This document shows, in pieces, positions 60,449 through 64,000 of a stretch of DNA of 64,000 nt. This stretch comes from Roseiarcus sp963784805 (GTDB taxonomy: Bacteria; Pseudomonadota; Alphaproteobacteria; Rhizobiales; Beijerinckiaceae). The translations under genes were made by a program, and so were the position numbers. The first letter of the stretch is position 1, and the number at the start of each line of letters is the position of its first letter. The notes under the pieces are model-generated. The model saw only the letters and a program-made list of their open reading frames with translations. It searched no databases and had not been told where the DNA came from. The stretch covers positions 62,001 through 126,000 of the forward strand of contig CAWASR010000031.1 of NCBI GenBank assembly GCA_963784805.1. The letters run 5' to 3'.

Positions 60449-60567
60449 CGGCTCCTCCCTCGGGCGCATTGTAAAGCGCGCGGGACCAATGCTCTCACGT
60501 CGTCGAACGCTTTGGCAACTGGGGACTTTGGCGCGTCGCGGGGACGGCGCACGGGAGAGAAGCGCCT

Positions 60568-60996
60568 TCACCGTCTGGCGGCGAAAAACGCCCGCAGCAT
60601 CGCCCCCGCCTCGCCTGCGCGGATGCCGCCGTAGACTTCCGGCGCGTGGTGGCAGGTCGGCTGGCTGAAGAAGCGCGGGCCGTTGTCGACCGCGCCGCCT
60701 TTGGAGTCCGGAGCGGCGTAGTAGAGCCGACGGAGGCGGGCGTGAGAAATTGCGCCCGCGCACATCGCGCACGGCTCGAGGCTGACGTAAAGGTCGCAGC
60801 CGACGAGCCGCTCGGAGCCTATTCTTTCGGCGGCCTCCCGGATCGCGAGCATCTCGGCGTGCGCAGTCGGATCGGCGAGTTCCCGGGTGCGGTTTCCCGC
60901 GCGCGCGACGACGGCGCCGTTGCTGACCAGCGCGGCGCCGATCGGCGCCTCGCCGCGCAATTCGGCTGCCCGCGCCTCGGCAAAGGCGACGCTCAT
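60568..60996 (-). CDS. tadA: tRNA-specific adenosine deaminase (TadA-like)
   Basis: A 142-residue zinc deaminase. TAHAEMLAIREAA (zinc His and catalytic Glu) and SLEPCAMCAGAISHAR (zinc Cys pair) match TadA, which converts A34 of tRNA-Arg(ACG) to inosine. RLYYAAPDSKGGAVDNG fits too, although HHAPEVYGGI near the end is less typical. ATG 60996 with AGGGA upstream is preferred to TTG 61026. It is divergent from the rluB-type gene, a pairing common in Rhizobiales. Confidence 0.9.
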   Translation of the reverse strand: MSVAFAEARAAELRGEAPIGAALVSNGAVVARAGNRTRELADPTAHAEMLAIREAAERIGSERLVGCDLYVSLEPCAMCAGAISHARLRRLYYAAPDSKGGAVDNGPRFFSQPTCHHAPEVYGGIRAGEAGAMLRAFFAARR

Positions 60997-61195
60997 CGGA
61001 TCGTCCCTGTCCGAGCCCTTCGACAAACTCGCTCGCCCTGTTGGCCTTCCCCGGAGCGCCCAAAGCGTTTTCCGGGTGGCGGCCCGCCGGATTCGGGCTT
61101 AGGACAGGCGCTCGCTTCTGGCAATGCGGGAAGCGGAAGGCTTTCGGGGAAGGGGATCCGCCCTTCCACGTGATTTCGACGGACGCGCAGAGAGC

Positions 61196-62869
61196 ATGAG
61201 CGACGAGACGAATTCCGGCGCTTCGGAAGTTCGCGAAGGCCAGCGCATCGCCAAGGTCATGGCGCGGGCCGGGCTTTGCTCGCGCCGCGACGCGGAAGCC
61301 TGGATCGCCGAGGGCCGCGTCAGCGTCAACGGCAAGATTCTCGACAGCCCGGCCTTCAACGTCACCGACGACGACGACGTGCGGGTCGATGGCGACCCGC
61401 TCGCCCCGCCCGAGCGGACGCGGCTGTTTCTGTTTCACAAGCCCCGTGGGCTCGTTACGACGGCGCGCGACCCGGAAGGGCGGCCGACGATTTTCGCCGC
61501 CCTGCCGCCGGCCTTGCCGCGCGTGGTCGCGATCGGCCGGCTCGACATCAACAGCGAAGGCCTGCTGCTCCTGACCAATGACGGCGGGCTCGCGCGAGTC
61601 CTGGAGTTGCCCGCAACCGGCTGGCTGCGCCGCTATCGCGTGCGCGCGCACGGCGCGATCGATCAGGCGGCGCTCGATCGCCTCAGGGACGGCGTCACCG
61701 TCGACGGCGTCGACTACATGGGAATCGAGGCGAGGCTCGATCGCGAGCAGGGCTCCAACGCCTGGATCACGATGGGCCTCAGAGAGGGCAAGAATCGCGA
61801 GATCAAGAAGGTGCTCGAACATCTGGGCCTTGCGGTCAACCGCCTGATTCGGATCTCCTTCGGCCCCTTCGAGCTCGGCGATCTCGCCGAGGGCGAGGCG
61901 GCCGAAGTGCGCACGCGCGTGTTGCGCGACCAACTGGGCGTCAAGCTCGCGAGGGAAGCCGGCGCCGATTTTGACGCGCCGCTGATCGAGCGCGCTGCGC
62001 CGCGCGCGGAGCCTGGTCCCAAGGAAGGACGCCGGAACGAACGGGGAGAGCGCGAGAAGCGGGAGCGCGAGCCGACCCCTCGCGATCGGCGCGGCCGCAG
62101 CGAAGACAGGCCTGGGCGACGCGTTGCGCGCGATGAAGCGCCGCGGCGCGCTCCGCCAGCTCCGTCCACGCCCGAGCGCCGCCGAAAGCACGTCTCGGCG
62201 CTGCGCGCCGAGATCGCCTCCGACGCTTCGGGCCCACGCAAACGGGTCGAGCGCGGTGCGACGCGCGACCGCAAGGGACGAGAGATCGCGGTCGAGCGGC
62301 TAAGGCCGACGGACGAGGAGGCGCGTGGGCGCTCCGCCGCGATGAGGCGCGACCGCGCCGCCGAGACGGTTGGCCGAGGCGGCGGCAAGCGCGGCAAGGA
62401 CCGACCGGCGTCTGCGGAACGACACGGACGAAGTTCGGCGGCGGGCCACAAACCTGGCGACCGGCCGAGGCGGGCGAAAGAATCCGAACCGCGGCGGGCG
62501 CGCGACGGCGAGGGGCGCGGGCGTGAGCCGCGATCCGAATTCAAGGCGCGTGCGCCGCGCGTGCGCCGCTTCGATCGGTCCGCCGGCGCGCCGGGCGGCA
62601 AGGGTCCCGAGGGCGCGCCGGCGCGGGCAGGACGCAAACCGTCCGCTCCGCCCGCGCAAGTTCGAGCCAGGCGCAAGGGACGCGGGGCGGCCGCAGGGCC
62701 AAGGCCGCGACAGTCGCGGGCCGTCGCCCTCAAACCGCTTTTCGCGTGGGCCCGGCCGTCCCCCGAATGGCAGACCGCCGCCCAGAGGGGCATCCAAGGG
62801 CCCGGGCCGCGGCCCGCGCCGGCCGCCGCGAAAGCCCTGAACTCATGCGCATTGTTGGCGGCCGCTTGA
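61196..62869 (+). CDS. rluB: Pseudouridine synthase, RluB/RsuA type, with disordered tail (probable frame change near the end)
   Basis: Residues 15-70 are an S4 RNA-binding domain (RIAKVMARAGLCSRRDAEAW) and residues 95-255 the catalytic domain: AIGRLDINSEGLLLLTNDG contains the catalytic Asp, and LREGKNREIKKVLEHLGL is typical. It modifies 23S rRNA. A long Arg/Gly/Pro-rich tail follows, usual in Rhizobiales. In the frame given the protein ends at 62869, 24 bases into rsmD. Another frame from about 62640 ends PGRPPNGRPPPRGASKGPGR, then GPRRPPRKP at 62840, five bases before rsmD, and looks more like a genuine RluB tail. I suspect one extra base around 62625-62645. Confidence 0.85.
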   Translation: MSDETNSGASEVREGQRIAKVMARAGLCSRRDAEAWIAEGRVSVNGKILDSPAFNVTDDDDVRVDGDPLAPPERTRLFLFHKPRGLVTTARDPEGRPTIFAALPPALPRVVAIGRLDINSEGLLLLTNDGGLARVLELPATGWLRRYRVRAHGAIDQAALDRLRDGVTVDGVDYMGIEARLDREQGSNAWITMGLREGKNREIKKVLEHLGLAVNRLIRISFGPFELGDLAEGEAAEVRTRVLRDQLGVKLAREAGADFDAPLIERAAPRAEPGPKEGRRNERGEREKREREPTPRDRRGRSEDRPGRRVARDEAPRRAPPAPSTPERRRKHVSALRAEIASDASGPRKRVERGATRDRKGREIAVERLRPTDEEARGRSAAMRRDRAAETVGRGGGKRGKDRPASAERHGRSSAAGHKPGDRPRRAKESEPRRARDGEGRGREPRSEFKARAPRVRRFDRSAGAPGGKGPEGAPARAGRKPSAPPAQVRARRKGRGAAAGPRPRQSRAVALKPLFAWARPSPEWQTAAQRGIQGPGPRPAPAAAKALNSCALLAAA

Positions 62870-63450
62870 AGGGCCGCTTGCTCGCGGCGCCTTCCTCGCG
62901 CGCCGTCCGCCCGACGTCGGAGCGGTTGCGCGAGTCGATCTTCGACATCCTCGAACACCGCTACCCCGGCCTGATCGGAGGCGCGCGGGTGGTCGATCTG
63001 TTCGCCGGATCTGGGGCGCTTGCGATCGAGGCGCTGTCGCGCGGCGCGCGCTTCGCGCTCATGGTCGACAATGGAGTCGAGGCGCGGGCGCTGCTGCGCG
63101 CCAATGTCGAGGCGATGGGGCTGGGCGGCGTTACGCGCATTTGGCGGGCGGACGCGACGCGGCTCGGTTCGGCGCCCGCAGGCGGGCCCTTCGCGCTCGC
63201 CTTTCTCGATCCGCCCTACGGCCGGGGTCTCGCCGGCCCGACCCTCGCCTCGCTTGTCGCAGGCGCTTGGCTTGAACCGGGCGGGCTGTGCGTCATCGAG
63301 GAAGCCGCCAAGGCGGATGTCGCCGCGCCGGAAGGCCTCGCTCTGGTCGACGAGCGCACCTATGGGGACACGCGGATCTTGTTCTGTGAACGGGATCGCG
63401 GGCCGGAGTCGGGAGGCGACGCGCGCAGGGTCAATCCGGATAGGGAGTGA
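62845..63450 (+). CDS. rsmD: 16S rRNA (guanine966-N2)-methyltransferase
   Basis: A 201-residue SAM-dependent methyltransferase. MRIVGGRLKGRLLAAP at the start, VRPTSERLRESIFDILEHR, SAM loop VVDLFAGSGALAIEALSRG and catalytic FLDPPYGRGLA are all RsmD features. It modifies G966 of 16S rRNA in the assembling 30S subunit. It lies at the end of the rluB-type gene and overlaps the convergent YbhB/YbcL gene by 20 bases. Confidence 0.95.
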   Translation: MRIVGGRLKGRLLAAPSSRAVRPTSERLRESIFDILEHRYPGLIGGARVVDLFAGSGALAIEALSRGARFALMVDNGVEARALLRANVEAMGLGGVTRIWRADATRLGSAPAGGPFALAFLDPPYGRGLAGPTLASLVAGAWLEPGGLCVIEEAAKADVAAPEGLALVDERTYGDTRILFCERDRGPESGGDARRVNPDRE

Positions 63451-64000
63451 CGTAGGTTCCGACGAGGCTCGATTCGCCCTTCCGATGGCCCTTCAGTTTC
63501 TCCCGCAGTTCGGGAAGCGTCAGCCCCGGCGGCAGGTCCTTCGGGTCGAGATCGGTGGCGACGATTTGAAACAGATAATGGTGAGGCGAGCCGATCGGCG
63601 GGCAGGGTCCGCCGAAGAACGCCAGTTTCTTGCCGCTCGCTCCGCCGATGTATTTGTCGCTCGGCCGGCCGATCTCGCCCTCGGCGAACGAGGCGACGCC
63701 AGGCGCGACGCCGTAGGCGACCCAGTGGACGAAGCCAGCGCCATAGCCCGCGTCCGGGTCGAACACGACGAAGGCGTAGCTCTTCGTTCCTTCCGGCGGG
63801 TTGGACCACGTCAGCTCAGGCGAGACATTGTCGCCCTTGCAGTTCCGCCCCCGCGCCGGGATGTCGCCGACCTTTTTCGGCAGCATCGCGCCGTCCTTGA
63901 AGGTCGTCGACGACAAAGTGAACGGCTCAGCCGCAAACGAGGCCTGTTCCGCAGGGAACGCCGCGATCGCGAGGGTCGACGTCAGAAGAAGCGCCTTTGT
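63431..64000 (-). CDS. YbhB/YbcL family Raf-kinase-inhibitor-like protein, 5' end beyond window
   Basis: A PEBP-fold protein running off the right edge. The visible 189 codons begin TKALLLTSTLAIAAFPAEQA, a signal peptide missing only its first residue or so, and go on to VSPELTWSNPPEGTKSYAF, VVFDPDAGYG, FVHWVAYGVAPG and YLFQIVATD. The DPD and HW positions form the conserved ligand pocket. It is likely periplasmic; the family function in bacteria is not known. Its stop overlaps rsmD. Confidence 0.9.
   Translation of the reverse strand, partial: TKALLLTSTLAIAAFPAEQASFAAEPFTLSSTTFKDGAMLPKKVGDIPARGRNCKGDNVSPELTWSNPPEGTKSYAFVVFDPDAGYGAGFVHWVAYGVAPGVASFAEGEIGRPSDKYIGGASGKKLAFFGGPCPPIGSPHHYLFQIVATDLDPKDLPPGLTLPELREKLKGHRKGESSLVGTYVTPYPD

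Noticed and set aside
60449..60567. Search for a SAM or cobalamin riboswitch upstream of the MetE-like gene
   Set aside because: Only about 119 bases are available and no conserved core or matching pairing was seen.
60449..62191. Extension of the MetE-like frame far upstream on the minus strand
   Set aside because: The true start is ATG 60448 with a strong ribosome binding site; the extension runs antisense through tadA spacing and the rluB-type gene.

Overview
The window is GC-rich chromosomal DNA (about 64 percent G+C by eye) from an alphaproteobacterium, most likely of the Hyphomicrobiales/Rhizobiales. The grounds are the gene content and order: hisE next to coaA, tadA/rluB/rsmD, a heterotetrameric sarcosine oxidase operon, a DeoC plus two-domain aldehyde dehydrogenase pair, an NnrR-type regulator beside nirK, and a group III truncated hemoglobin. 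The family cannot be fixed from sequence alone; a Beijerinckiaceae-like or Methylocystaceae-like host is only a guess. No intact mobile element, CRISPR array or rRNA operon is present. One tRNA gene (Val, anticodon CAC) was found.

Layout. 0-6 kb: a B12-binding radical SAM protein, a small hypothetical protein, a PYROXD2-like FAD oxidoreductase and an ALDH7-type aldehyde dehydrogenase. 6-12.7 kb: an isolated EpsI-type exosortase-associated protein, cyclopropane fatty acid synthase, a GNAT acetyltransferase, the sulfate activation genes cysD and cysNC, and a glutathione S-transferase. 12.7-17.8 kb: an aerobic benzoyl-CoA (box) cluster with boxB, boxC and a divergent benzoate-CoA ligase. The reductase gene boxA is reduced to a 46-codon relic of its ferredoxin domain, and a BoxR-like operator lies between boxC and the ligase. 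18-22 kb: a nitrogen-oxide module with a group III truncated hemoglobin, a DUF488 protein, an NnrR-type regulator, a three-cupredoxin nirK and a four-helix membrane protein, with two NnrR/FixK-like boxes. 22.5-27.3 kb: a sugar-type ABC transporter operon ending in a cyclase-family protein. 27.3-31.8 kb: the large helicase Lhr.

31.9-41.3 kb: a secreted hypothetical protein, deoC with an ALDH16-like enzyme, a TraB/GumN protein, coaA, hisE, a frameshifted aldehyde dehydrogenase and hemN. 41.6-46 kb: tRNA-Val, a truncated group II intron reverse transcriptase and a worn exopolysaccharide export locus (EpsG-like kinase with an altered Walker A motif, Wza-like protein, frameshifted outer-membrane barrel). 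46.5-54.5 kb: a tightly overlapping operon for methylated glycine oxidation (dimethylglycine/sarcosine dehydrogenase-like enzyme, TetR regulator, soxB, soxD, soxA, soxG). 54.5-56 kb is a gene-poor stretch with a TPR relic and a purine-rich tract. 56-64 kb: an enoyl-CoA hydratase, a CBS protein, an alpha/beta hydrolase relic, an aldehyde dehydrogenase coupled to a MetE-like protein, tadA, an RluB-type pseudouridine synthase whose tail seems to change frame, rsmD and a YbhB/YbcL protein cut by the window edge.

How it fits together: the cell appears to be a versatile aerobe that can activate sulfate, take up a sugar-like compound, oxidise methylated glycines and deoxyribose-derived aldehydes, and respond to NO and nitrite. 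Benzoate use through the box route would need a reductase from elsewhere. Several genes (boxA relic, two or three frameshifted genes, hydrolase, TPR and RT fragments) suggest local decay or, for the one-base shifts, possible sequencing error.
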